NCBI GenBank assembly: GCA_951799445.1
Contig: OX637292.1
Location: 12,279,296-12,343,295, forward strand
Reading direction: 5' to 3'
DNA length: 64,000 bases
Source: Pseudisothecium myosuroides
Taxonomy: Eukaryota > Streptophyta > Bryopsida > Hypnales > Lembophyllaceae
A program made the translations under genes and the position numbers. The notes beneath the pieces were generated by a model. The model did not search any database, was not told the DNA's origin, and worked only from the letters and a program-made list of their open reading frames with translations. Positions 11,429 to 23,021 of this stretch are shown one piece after another; position 1 is the stretch's first letter, and each line of letters opens with the position of its first letter.

Positions 11429-12014
11429 TTAACACTTAAAGGTCCAATTGACCGATGAACGTATGCAAGTGATGTTAGGTAGGTGTGTATAAAGTTATTT
11501 TTTAACGGATGCTCTTAAAATTTTGACACAATGTGTGTACATGAATCCTCTTTAGTGGGAATATAATTTTTTTTTGATTGGGTGCATGGATCAAAAGTTA
11601 TATTGCCCTAAACTTTTTTGGCAACTTGGACTGCTTTAGATAATATGTGCAAAACTCCTCCAATAATTCTAACATTTGGCAGGTGCGTAACTTATATGAC
11701 AAAAGATGCAAATGTAAAAGAACCCCATGTATAGTGTAAAAATCTCACTTTAGGAGGAGTTAAAGTTTGATGGCACTGTTAGGCAAGGTCGGAGTTTTTT
11801 TTGTCCTCCTAACTTTAAACGTTATAATCTTTTCAATCTATGCGGTTAAAGGTTTTGAAATTTGTTCTACACATTTCTAGAAAGTCTACTACAGATTTGT
11901 ACGATTGAATTTTAAAAAAGTAATAATAATAATAATTTTTTCTCTTACTGCCCTAAAAAGTGTTAATTTTTGACAATTTCTGCCCAAAATCTGCGTTGGT
12001 CCTTTCGGGGTTAA
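11429..12014. mobile_element. TTAA-flanked (piggyBac-like) non-autonomous element, 586 bp
   Basis: TTAA-CACTTAAAGGTCCAA at the left and TTGGTCCTTTCGGGG-TTAA at the right. It interrupts the right arm, and the left arm keeps the unoccupied site with a single TTAA (8045-8048), so element boundaries and a 4-bp TTAA duplication are demonstrated. Its right-hand 250 bp resemble the right part of the element at 25574-26501. No transposase is encoded. Confidence 0.8.
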
Positions 12015-12097
12015 AAAAAGAGCCCATGGATCATCCCACTTATTGCTAGATTGTAATACCTCTTGCATTTCAACATACTTTGCCTTGTCCATTGCCA

Positions 12098-12400
12098 TTA
12101 ACCCCTAAAGTTCCATTGTCCCCTTGGAGAACAAAATGGATTTCAAAGAGGCTTCTATTGTCTCAATATTTTTCATGATTTTCTAATTTTTTTTTGTAAA
12201 GATAGAAAAATATATTAGCTTTCCAAAAATATAATTTTATTTCAATCAATGCTTGGAGGTAAAAATTATGGCACAAAAAGTCCAATTTTTAATTCAACTG
12301 GCAAAAAAAACTCAAAAAAATTTAAAATAAAAAACTTAAAAAATTTGTTTCACATAGATTATATTTTTAAATATATAGGAAACTTTAATATTTGCTTCAT
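12098..12400 (+). mobile_element. TTAA element, 5' fragment
   Basis: TTAA-CCCCTAAAGTTCCATTG starts exactly at the end of the inverted duplication. The following sequence (AAGATAGAAAA...TTAGCTTTCCAAAAATATAA) matches the first third of the 25574 element. Similarity fades near 12400 and no right end was found. Confidence 0.6.
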
Positions 12401-12944
12401 TTGTGCACCTATTTGGCTTGGCTCTCTTATTTCGTGTTTTTTCCTAATGCAATGGATTTTCATTTGTTTCAAAAAAGAAGTTCATAAGAGCATAGGTAGT
12501 AATCTCTCGGTAATTAATTCCTATATCGGCAAATGAAGAGGCATTCCATGAGGTCCGCATAGTGCCGGATTTTTTTTTAAAACAAATTGATCCAATGCAA
12601 AGTCAACAATCCAAACGTCAAATGGACTTTTCCACATTATAAAAAGAAATAAAGAGAAAAATCTACATAGATAAAAGACTTTTTATGGAAACAAGGGAAG
12701 GTTGAATTGATTGGCATGCTTAACAGTGCGAAAAATGGTTGACAATAATGATTATTTCTACCAGGAGCCAACTTGCAGGTCCTTCACATTTTGCAAGTTT
12801 TCCGATTCTAGGGGGGTGCGTATCAAGGTCGTGAAAGTGAAGATTCCCATAATAGTTGCATTGGAGTGCATATATAATTCCAAATCACTCAGCACCCAAC
12901 ACAGTGTCGATATCGTCGATGTTGTAGGGACCACTGTAAATGCC

Positions 12945-13180
12945 ATAATATTTTGTAGCCTTCAGAGAGGTTGTCTTTCTTCTCTTCAGGCATCCATCTA
13001 TGAAGTTCATCCATGTTGACGTGAAATATTGCTTTGACCTTGAACTGGCTCCAACCTAGCCTCCAAGCTACTTGCAGGCTCTCCTAGAAGGAACCAACAC
13101 CATTTTTGAGAAAATCAGCAAATAGGATGATTTGATTGGCTAGTTCTCCGTTGCTTGGCTCCCTCGTCCGCGTTAGCTCA
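12945..13180 (-). pseudogene. Possible gene fragment, one stop
   Basis: The minus strand reads continuously as a protein-like stretch containing ELANQIILFADFLKNG, then an in-frame TAG, then VAWRLGWSQFKVKAIF and HRWMPEEKKDNLSEGYKILW. There is no recognisable family, intact start or supporting neighbour. It may be an exon remnant of a mobile element. Confidence 0.25.
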
Positions 13181-13380
13181 CTTTGTGACAGATGCATAAT
13201 GAAACCAACTTGACGAAGTTATTACTGTATCACCATTCTCTATTTTTTTGATCCATTCCTGGCTTGGTTGTTACAGTTTGACAAATCAGACGCATGTCCT
13301 CTTAGCTAATGTTGGGTGTGAAATATTCCACATCATTTTGTTCAAAGGAGAGCAGTTGTGCTCTCTGCTACCGAATGTTA

Positions 13381-13682
13381 GAGCATCCCTACAACTAACG
13401 CGCGAAACCAAGGCACCAAATAAGGAATTGTTATTGGTTGTCGTGCTGGCATTTCGATTGAAGAGTCACGACCCCGCGGGAAGACTCGCAAAGTGGTCAA
13501 AAGGTGCACCATACTTATTATTTTATTGTTTCAAAAAGAATCTCTTCAACTTTGGGGAGTTGTGTAACTTGTGATTGGTTGTAAGTATGTTTTATGGAGT
13601 TGCACTATTGGGGATACAAGCGGCCATCTCCTCTTCATTGAGTCACGGAGCGGGGATATGTTGAAGGCTGCAGGAGATGCTC
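13381..13682. mobile_element. GAGCATC Harbinger-type MITE, 302 bp
   Basis: Ends GAGCATCCCTACA / TGCAGGAGATGCTC with TTA on each side (13378-13380 and 13683-13685). Same family as 6882-7352. The frame at 13248-13574 runs across its edge and is not a gene. Confidence 0.7.
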
Positions 13683-14289
13683 TTATAGCTCTAAACATTC
13701 ATCATCCATCCAATAAACGGTTGAGCATTTAGGGTTCAAAATCTGGCAATCAATTTAGGCCATACTAATATCCAACTGAAGATCAACCAAAGCTCTGACA
13801 GATCTAGGCCTACTCCGTCCTGGTTTCAAAAATAAAAACCAAAAGATCTGACAAAGGAAGACTATCGGTGAGTCCCAAAGGTTTTTCCGTCAGAGCTCTC
13901 AGTTCAAATTAAGTTAAGTTGATGCCAAACTCGTCCAGACTAGTACGGGAGCATCTCAACCTGGCTGCATGGAGCCCAACAACGCTACTGATTAACGGTC
14001 CAGTTTAGCAAGGCTTCGTAAATTAGTCGATTGCGAAGATTCGTTTTGGCACACGGAATTAACTAAATTAACTAAATTAACTAAAGAAGTAGATGGATCG
14101 GATTGATAACCGTCAGGGAATAATTAAGTTACCATTTACGCAGGAATTCTTAGAAAATTGGGAGATAGAATTCTTTTAGATTAAATTAAGAGGATAATGC
14201 TCGTTTCTAAAATATATGGTAGCAGTACTGTTCTGCATCCTGTCTATTATTATTAATAGGGAGTTCACGCATGAGCTGAAGTAAGCTTA

Positions 14290-14858
14290 GGGCCACTTTA
14301 CACCTAAAGGTCGGGCCAATTCCCAGTGACACCAATTGCAAAAAAAATCAGCCTATTTTAGGTTTAAGGCTGTACTCAACGATACATTAGAATAAGATTA
14401 TAGCAAGGGGCCAAGTCTCCTATTTGAAAAGGCTTTGAGACCAAAAAAAACAGGCACAGTCAATAAAACCTAAAATTTTTTAATTCTTCTCACAATTTCT
14501 CTCTTTTCAAGATTGCTTTACACATAGAGGCTGAGCCGATTTCCCTTGAGGCCAATTGCACAAATTCCAATGGATTTGATGTATTGAAAAAAATAATATT
14601 TAAAAAAAAAATTAATTGAAATCTTGACATTAACCCAAGGCCAAGAATTGCCTTCCATTTTGCACAAATTCCAATTCATCAAGTTTGGGCCATGTTAGAT
14701 CATGTCTTTTTTGAATAAAAATTTCATTCTGCTAAATTGGTCCGGCCTCTGGTGTAAAGGAGCTAGGATCAATTGTAGCCTTTTGTCCAATCAACACAAG
14801 TGAGAATTTTGAGCCTCTTACACAACAATTAGCTTGGCCTCTAGGTATAAAGCAACCC
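14290..14858. mobile_element. TTA-flanked MITE with CTTTACACC ends, with a nested copy
   Basis: Ends GGGCCACTTTACACCTAAAGG / the inverse of GGGTTGCTTTATACCTAGAGG, flanked by TTA (14287-14289 and 14859-14861), again PIF/Harbinger-like. Inside, a second pair of similar ends (GCTTTACACATAGAGG near 14515 and CCTCTGGTGTAAAGG near 14746) suggests an inner copy at about 14511-14764. Confidence 0.6.
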
Positions 14859-14861
14859 TTA

Positions 14862-16444
14862 TTGTAAGTTACCTTTCCCATCAAGAACTATGGATGGAAG
14901 TGTTCTTGTACCCTACCTTTAGCCTATGTGACTATGTAGATTGAAAGATTATAATGTTTGAAGTGAGAAAAAAACACTTTATTTCATTTGTGTGAAATGG
15001 GATCAACAAACTTTGAGCTGTCTTGGAGTGAAATTTTGTTCTATACAAAATTGAGACTCTGCACCATCAAGTACTATGTCTTTTTAGATATGCTCATGCA
15101 AAATTTTGGAAGCAACTAAGGTATCCCTAAAATACAAAGAGGTCAAGTAAGCTAGCAATAAATAGGTTATTTTTTATAATTTCTTGTGCATTGTGGAAAT
15201 ATTTTATTTGAAGTCTAAGTGGTGAAAACTTAGAAATAAAAATTTAAAATGTGTGGAAAAGTTTTCAAAATTTTTGAGGGTGTAGATTTCATGATAATAG
15301 CATTTGTAGTTAGAAGAAAATATTATTTTACAAATATCTTCAATAAGATTAGTAGAATTTTGACTCCTCTTAGAATGAATATTTTGCACTAAAGTATTTT
15401 GTTTTTTTGACAATTGCATGTAATATCATGTTAGTTATATACATGCCAAATTTCAAAAGTAAAATGGGAAATTTTGCAAAAAAAGAAACAAAAAAAAACT
15501 GCGTGGATTTTTTTGGGCAACATAACTTTTGATTCATGTGTGTGATTTTTTTTTAAATTCACACAAAAAGAGGGAATGTGGCTCCACCTTGTGTCAAAAT
15601 TTTAAAAACATCCATCCATTTTTTATTTCATTGTCACCTACCCAAATTCCAATTGTCCTTTGGACAGATATTTGGTCCTTTAGGAAGGACAATCATTTTG
15701 AAGTCACTTTCTGTTTTTAATCTACAATTTTCGCTTTTGATTTAATTTATTTTTATGAAGAGTAAAATTGATTTCCTTTGAGTTGATGAATTACAAATTG
15801 AAATTACTATTATCTAGTCCTTTTGTTAATACAAAAATTAATACAAAGTGTGAAAGTTTTATTACTATATATTATTAGAGAAATCTTTAACCATGTATTT
15901 GGAGTGAACCTTGAACAAATAAAATAAAAATTGATTATTTGACATCCAAATGACATGCAAGTTGTAAAGACATTCAAGTTGCAACTTCTACCCGATATTC
16001 AAGGGTTGATTTAAGGTTTCAACTTGGACAAATAAAGAATCATTCTTGAATATTGGGTAGCAGTGTGCTCATAGGCTTCAAGATATTAGACTATAATGCC
16101 AAGTCCAAGCTTCAAAGTCATGTGATTATTTTGACAAAGGAAAGTTGTAAATTATATTCACTTTAAACACTATATGATTGATTGATTAAATGAATTTGTA
16201 AACACCTACTACATCTCAACATATTGTCTCTGTGTCTCTATTTCATGTTCTTTCGTCCATACAATTGGTCTTTGAAGTGATCATCTTTGCTTTTGCCTAA
16301 AACATCTTGTTTATCTTTGATTTAGAAGTCGTAACCCAATTGAAAAACTATAGGCCAAGTCACTTCTACTATAATAACAAAACTACCCTCTAAACCCCCA
16401 TGCAAATGACCAAATTCATTCTCAAAGCACAAATTACTACCACA
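14862..16444. other. AT-rich gene-free stretch
   Basis: No coding sequence, terminal repeat or RNA gene recognised. Short frames at 15204-15419 and 15529-15720 lack any support. Confidence 0.5.
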
Positions 16445-16447
16445 TAA

Positions 16448-16946
16448 GAGCATCTCCACTAGTTCGCGTGAAAATGGATTTGCCAGAGTGTGAATGGCGT
16501 ATGTTGGGGTCACTTTATTACCATTCCCCCTACTGGCACCTCCCTAAAAAGGCAGAAGCTAATAGGAATGCTCGAGCCTCAAGACGCATGCTTATGAAGT
16601 GTCAATTAAGCGCCAATCCAACAAGTTGAGTACTTTAGAAGGAAAAAAAAACTTGAGTGCTTGTATAGACGCAGACCACGTAGCAGGTCTCGTTCCGCTA
16701 CTACGCCGACCGGTCCTCTTACCTGGCAAGCCATGACCCCAAGGCACTATAGAAATCTGTATTCTACAGGCTTAACATTTAGCAAGTTGAATTGCCTGGG
16801 CACTATAGGTTCAAATGTGGGGCACAGGTTGTGGCACAACTTGCATTGAAAAACAACAAAGGTTGCAACTGGTGGAATGTGACATCCCCCCAAGGCGCAC
16901 CAAACCATTTAACGCAGCAGTATGGCGTGCCTTGGTGGAGATGCTC
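16448..16946. mobile_element. GC-rich Harbinger-type MITE, 499 bp
   Basis: Ends GAGCATCTCCACTAG / CTTGGTGGAGATGCTC with TAA on each side (16445-16447 and 16947-16949). Same family as 6882 and 13381. It ends about 1 kb upstream of the F-box start codon. Confidence 0.75.
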
Positions 16947-17204
16947 TAAGCTTACCTTCCCCCTAATGCCTTCAATAAGCCTATTCACTCACAAGGACAA
17001 GGTCAAAACTCCTGCCCATTCATCAAGCTCCGAATTGAAGTAAGTAGGGGCAGCGGGCAGCTCATTCACCAAGAATAGGCAGTGCGTAAAAGAGAAGAAA
17101 AGGAGAAAGAAAAAAGAAAAAGAAACATATGAAAAGAAGGAAAAAAAAGCATTAATAATTATTCTTTGCCGAGAAAAGCCCATTAATCAATGCAAGCGTA
17201 TCTA

Positions 17205-17300
17205 CGAAGACGTTATAATAGGCTGGTCGTCTACCAACACTTCGCTGCTTTCCTTCTCCCTTGAACTCCCATACCATTCTCGCTCCCTCCATCTCTCTCA
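17205..17300 (+). promoter_or_regulatory. Probable core promoter and CT-rich leader of the F-box gene
   Basis: TTATAATA near 17213 followed by a pyrimidine-rich stretch (TTCCTTCTCCC..., CTCCCTCCATCTCTCTC) resembles a plant TATA box and transcription start with CT-rich 5' leader. The leader up to the ATG at 17937 would be about 700 nt and contains a short upstream ORF near 17520. A leader intron is possible. Confidence 0.4.
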
Positions 17301-17936
17301 CAATCGTCTCTCCATCGGGCGATCTTCGCAGCTCCCGTCGCGAGCTTCATCTTCTTACCGATCTTAAGTTTCCGCGATCGTATTGCGCTATTTTGGAGCG
17401 CCATCGCCTCTCAGTGGCACGTTCTTGATCTTTGGCGAGTGATCAGCGTCGAATTTTGTATTTGAATCCGTGCTGTTTTTGAAGCGGGCGTTCCGTTCTA
17501 GGAAGAGAGCCGTTGAGAGTATGGAGGTTTTTAATTGAGAAGAAACTGATTGAGAGTTCGAAAGGAACTTATTACCATTGCTTCTGTTTTATTTTTAGCA
17601 TCGGTCTTGCTTTCTTTGCGATTTCGTTGAATCGTCTAGCTGTGCGTGCGCTAGTGTGGAGTGTTATACGTCGGTTCTTTCTTTTCGGAAGGTTCTTGGT
17701 TTTGGAATGCACGAACTTGATCAGAGGCGTTCTTGTGTTTCATGTGTGAGAAGGTGGAGATCGTGACATTAGGAGTGGAATTTGAAGAGGTTTAGTGCTG
17801 TTTTAATTTCGAGGTGGATGTTTTAGTCAGGTGCGGTTCGGTGTAGAGAGCGTTGAGAGTTGGAAGGTGCAATTGCGTTGGTTTATCTGTAGTAAATAGC
17901 ATTCTTGCGTTCTTTGTTTGCCGGGGTACGAGAATT

Positions 17937-19797
17937 ATGACTATCATGACCAAGAGCATGGTGCCTTTGGTTTCGCCTCTCAACCAAGCGTTCCGCACGT
18001 CTTCGAGGGGCCGAGAGCCGGATGGCGAAGCGCCTCGGAGTAAAAGGATTTGCGTTCGTGTGGACGGTGGTGTTGAGACTACAGGGGAGTTGGAAGTAGC
18101 GAAGAGAGGCCTTTCTATGGAGGGAGTTGCTGAGCTCGATGCTTTCCGGCCTGGAACTCCGACCAAAGATGATGAGCCTGTCGAGCCGGTTCGGAAATTG
18201 GCTGGAGGTTGGGAGATTTTGGAGCTGTGCCTTCTTGAGCGTGTCTCTCGGTCGTTGTCTACTTCCGACCTTTGCCGGCTTGCGCAGGTGCGTAATCGAG
18301 CTCTTGAAGAGAGCTTGAAGATTCTTCACTTCAATTTTCCTATTCTCGTAGAGTATAATGTGCTAAATATTATGCCTAGCAGCAATGACCTGTGTTCGCC
18401 ATCAGTTACAACCTTTTAGAGTGAGCAATGTGAGGACGAGTTGTACGTCCTCTGACGCTCTTGGCGTGTATGCTAGCTTCACGGACGGTTTGGCTGACTA
18501 TCTTCTCATTTTCGCAGGTTAACAAACACTATCGTGAGTTGAGTTCCCGGGATGTGCTGTGGAACTGGAGAGCGACAGAGAAATTTATTGTGAAAGCTGT
18601 GGAGCACGAAAACTGGCGGTCAAACTTCAAGGCCGCGTTGACCGGTTCATTGCATGCTACGCCGCTTGATTCCTTCACAAATTTGCACTTTTCTGGAGAT
18701 GTGACCATCGTCGATCCGTATGTGCACTTTGACCAGTTCTACTAATTTTTGAAGTGTTAGAGCGGATCATGAGTTGGATATTTCTTTGCGATTTATCTGC
18801 AGTTTCAAGTGTTCCCTGTCGTTTTATGGCAAATTGGTAGCTTCTGATAGAGCCTTCGGAAGAGCAGTTTTACTGCAATTTTCGATTGGAATTTTACTTC
18901 TTGGTTTCGAATCTCCGACAGCGTTTCTGAGTCCCCTTGTGTGTTTGATATGCAGCTTCTGCTTGTTCTTCCAAGGCAGATCCAACTACAGCAAGCAAAT
19001 GGAGCTCCGACAGATCGTGAAACAGTTTGGCCATAATGATTTGGTTCTGACGTATCGTGGTATCCAGTGTGCGGTTTTGCGTACGAGCTGTGTCATTCAT
19101 GACGATGATACCGCCTTTGAGGTTTTCCGCAACAGTCAAGAAGTCGGTGCAAATGTTACTACCTGTGGTGTAATCGCCGTTGTTCCGAATAGGTTGGTTT
19201 TGAAGCTCATTGAAGAGAACGGGGGGGTGCCTGAGGAGGTTCGTGGTGTGATTGTTCCTGGTGTTAATGGCATCTTGCGATGCAGCTCGGATGGTGATTT
19301 CATCATCCGACACTCAAGAGCCAGCGGAGGAAGTGCCGTGTGCTCCGGAGAAGCCCAGTCTGCTGACATTGTGTGCTCAACAGGTATTTCCTCGTTTCCT
19401 GGATTTTGTATCACTTAATTTTCTGCGCAATTAATTTTTGGTATTTTCCGGAAAGGAATGAAAGCCTTTGTCTGCACAATTAGAATGATCTATCGTGTGA
19501 AGATATTTGAGGTCGCTATTTTTCACGAGTGCTCTGGGCCAGTGAGGTAGAACTGCCAACTTGCGTAGACATATCTGGCTGCTGTTGACACTTCAATATG
19601 GTATTTTAGGTGGGAGCTGGACCGAGGACTCCGACAGTGACGACGAAGAGGAAGAGTTAACCGACGAGGAAATGGCGGAGGCTGTTGCTGAAGTAGCCAA
19701 GCTCTCAAGCTCTTTCACTGGCGTGCAACACTTTCATTGCAACGGTGAAGGATTGATTCACAAGTTCACAAACTTTGAAGTGTCGATGCTATCGTGA
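17937..19797 (+). CDS. F-box protein with acidic C-terminal region
   Basis: Four exons with consistent phases: 17937-18287, 18518-18717, 18956-19383 (or from 18980) and 19610-19797, giving about 388 aa (380 with the alternative acceptor). Residues about 92-140 read as an F-box: WEILELCLLERVSRSLSTSD, then LCRLAQ, then across the first splice VNKHYRELSSRDVLW. F-box proteins dock on SKP1 in SCF ubiquitin ligases, so a substrate-adaptor role is inferred. The middle part (FGHNDLVLTYRGIQC...) is hydrophobic and beta-rich in look, without a repeat or kelch/LRR motif I can name. The last exon opens with an acidic run (DSDSDDEEEEL). An alternative end is a stop at 18743-18745 if the GTATGT donor at 18718 is not used. 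Base composition is clearly richer in GC than the surrounding DNA. Substrate unknown. Confidence 0.65.
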
Positions 19798-20513
19798 CTT
19801 TTTGAAAACGAAAACTTCTTCCCTGCAGCAGTGGTAGTGTCAATACCCAAACCTTTGTAACACTATTAGTTCTTGTTCAGTTCGACTATTCTTCTCTTTC
19901 GCTCCCTTGGCGAAAGGAAGAGCAGTCCGTAGAAAGATTTTTGCAGCTGGTCAAAGAGGTATGGAATCTTCATAGTCGAGGATCACCGTCTTGTATATAG
20001 TTACCTGTAATTACGAGCTAAAGATACCATGTCCTTCGAGTGTACACCTCCTTCGGAATTCCTTTCCCTAATACTTTGATATTGTACAAGTATGGTTTGT
20101 AATTTGATGTATACGCTTGTGTAAGATGTTTCAAGAGCCATTCCGGTAACTTTTTTTTTTTTTGATTTGATTTCAATCTGATTTACAACCTTGGAGACTG
20201 TTCTGTGCATGGCTCGGATCTTGAGGTACCGTATCTTGGATTTCAACCAGTGACACGCTGCTTGTGCCAAATATATTGTTATTATGACGAGAATAGAAAT
20301 TAGGTAATTTCCTCCTCACCTGTTTCACATCAACCCATGCTGTCTACGAAAGGCACTGAAATTCGGTTTGATTTGCGCCAAGTAAAGATATAAAGACATG
20401 GGTCCCTTCAGTTTGGCCCCCAAAATAAAAATGAGTGACTGGGTCAGCAACTGAATGCAGTAACCATTAACCAGTCTCTGCAGTCAAATCTGAATGTAAT
20501 TTCAATATCTCTA

Positions 20514-20886
20514 CTAGTGTGCCCTGTGCCGATGCCACAGCCAAAACAAAAGTGAAAGTCATTTTAAAAATAAAAAATAACTCAGAAATCCATAACTTTC
20601 CCACTGTAGGTCCCAACGCCAAGAAACAAAGCCCATGCACCCCTAAGCACGTGACGGGGGATGCACAATTCAAAGGATACATAATTTAGTAATTTTTAAC
20701 ATCCAAAAATAACTAAAACATCTATAACTTTCCCACCGTGAATGAGAACACCACAAAACAAAGCCCATGCACCCTTCCTTGTTGAGGGCTTTCCGATGAT
20801 ACCAAGCATGCGACCAGGGGACGCACGGTCCCGGAGATCTCAACATAACAAACAAACAAAACAAACAGCCAAACTTAAGGTATGGA
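20514..20886 (-). mobile_element. Helitron-like element, copy 7 (complete, two core units)
   Basis: On the minus strand it starts TCCATACCTTAAG after A and ends GGCACAGGGCACACTAG before T. It carries two core units (near 20620-20650 and 20765-20835) and the GTTTTGTTTGTTTG tract next to the 5' end. Confidence 0.75.
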
Positions 20887-21484
20887 TTTCTACTGACTTA
20901 TCTAGACTGTAAGTTTTTCTTATGACACGCTTTGCAAATTGTTAAGGAGTCTAGCAAAAATATGTGATCCACCCACCCACCCAAAAAAACCCGCCACAAA
21001 TAAACGATAGCATTGCAATGCTCAAGTGCCAAGGTCTCAGCCCAAGAGCGGACGCTCATACTAACAAGGGGTGGGAAAAATGCTGAGATTTTTCATTTTC
21101 CATGCACGATAAAATTTGCAAATTTTGAATTCATATTTGCAACCAAAGGCCCCAAATTAGCTAGGAGAGTTGTAGAAGATAAATTAATCGGACACAAAAT
21201 AGGGGGTCTTTTTTTTATATGCACCCTTGAATGACTTGGAAGGACGAACAAAGGGTCAGTTCACTTCAATCCTAATGAGGTGGGTATACACAGATATGCC
21301 ACTATCTATACAACGGCGGGTGGGATGGCCAAACGATAATATTTTTTAACAAGAATGTTAGCCACCTTCCAATAAAATCAAACCAATGGTCATAATTTTT
21401 TGACACTCACACAATATTCTATGAATTTTCAAAGTTGAAAGCGTAGGCTACCTACTCATGCCACTTGAGCTTCTATAAGATAAA

Positions 21485-21564
21485 TGCACCTAAAAGTGAC
21501 ACTCTCCTAATTGTAACACGTATCTATAGTTGTCACAATTAGGAGAGTGTCATTTTCAGGTGCA
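21485..21564. repeat. 80-bp hairpin repeat
   Basis: TGCACCTAAAAGTGACACTC with about 14 further bases is mirrored by the inverse of TGCACCTGAAAATGACACTC. The arms are about 34 bp with a few mismatches and a short loop. Probably a small foldback MITE. No target duplication could be assigned. Confidence 0.55.
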
Positions 21565-21745
21565 CATACCTTAAATACACACACATGGAGTAAAAAATGT
21601 TTCAATTCTCATTGGTTGCTTTATAGAATTCTTCAACTATCATTGGTTGCTCTTGAAGCCGTGTGGCACTTTAATTTGTAGTCAGCAAACTTTTCCTAAC
21701 CCACACTCCACTAGAAAATAGCTTGGGAATTAGAAAAATGGCACT

Positions 21746-22300
21746 TTACCCCCCTAAAGTCTCAAGAGTCCCTTTGGAGAATTCTAGAAAGTTTACATAT
21801 GTTCTTATGATTTCAATTTTTGACTTGATTTTTTGAAATTTTTTCAATCAAGATAGGAAAATTCAGTAGCTTTTGAGGAATATAATTTTTGTTTAAATCG
21901 GTACCCAAGAGCAATAGTTGTGCCTTCCAAACCAAAAGTTGATTGAAGGCATGCAACAAAAACAAGAAACTTACTTGAAACAATATTTTTTTTAAATATA
22001 TATTAAATTTTTGTCTATTTGGAAAGATTTAATTCATTCCATTTGGATAAGTGACGTGAAAGTTATGGAACATCTTATTTTACGGGCAATCTTAATAAAT
22101 TCTTGAAAAAATAATGTATTAGATATAGTTTGTTTTTAAAAAAGCTCTACATGGTTTGGTTGGATTGCTAGAACAATCTCACCATTGGGATTAGAGTGTT
22201 TCAATTCCATTTTAGAGCTTTTAAGAATTTATTTTTTCCCTTTGTCTTGTGCTTACTTCAACTTTACAATTGTTTATATAATGAAAATCAAGGGTGAGTT
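21746..22300 (+). mobile_element. TTAA-family element, 3'-truncated
   Basis: Starts TTA-CCCCCCTAAAGTCTC and follows the 25574 element in order: AAGATAGGAAA, ATATAATTTTTGTTTAAATCGGT, CATTGGGATTA, then GTGCTTACTTCAAC and a variant of ATGAAAATCAAG. Similarity is lost near 22300, before the next copy begins. Confidence 0.5.
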
Positions 22301-22491
22301 ATGTTCATCTAAAGCATCGTGAGTAGAAACTTACAATAGCCTCACTATGCAAGTATCATCGTCCATCCATGCTAGACTTCCGACCAAGTCAATTGAGTTA
22401 ATGGAAATTGTTTTAGAGATATTGCTCTTTTGGTATAATGGAGCACCTCTACTCCATGAATGTGCCCAACAATGACAGACTCCCAACTTTG

Positions 22492-22949
22492 TTAACCTCT
22501 AAAGTCCAAAGGTCTTCTTTTCATCAAATTCCACTCAAAACTAGCATTTCTATTGCAAAGTGCAAGAAACTTAAAAAAAATTAAAATTTCACGTATTTAA
22601 ACATAGGAGCTTGCACTAGACTAGTACAAAAATGAATTGAAGAAATTTCAAAAACTTTGACCACGTGGGTTGGAAGATATTTGCATTTGAAATGAAGAAA
22701 AGTGTTTTTTTGTACCTTGCATGACAAGTTTTGAATCTTCTTAGCTTAAAATTTTTGCACTATCAATATTAAATAAATAAATAAATAAATAATAACGAAG
22801 AAATTATAACTGAGGTGAAAGTTTATGGAAAAAAATTCAAAAAAACACAATCAATTTTCATCCTTTATAAAATTGTTAAGTAGGTATGAGATTGATGAAA
22901 AATCTAAATTGTCAGTAGGTCCAAGACGGAATGAATGAAAAATAAATAA

Positions 22950-23021
<72 letters not shown>

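Larger units (their letters stand above)
9932..12097 (-). pseudogene. Right arm of inverted duplication: same unrecognised gene, disrupted by TTAA element
   Basis: On the minus strand the coding remnants are KAKYVEMQEV...NKWDDPWALF (about 12080-12015), a transposon insertion (11429-12014), then an intact 297-codon frame (11403-10510), then QELAKTKEDSVAMKA (about 10022-9978). The long frame has no ATG near its start. It runs on upstream through NAFVQDIPSL to the insertion point, so the transposon landed inside the coding sequence. It contains CPCCSFDEHD and a lysine-rich C-terminus with repeated K(S/N)G.D(K/R)MA units. The family is not recognised. Polarity is tail-to-tail with the left-arm copy. 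Confidence 0.55.
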
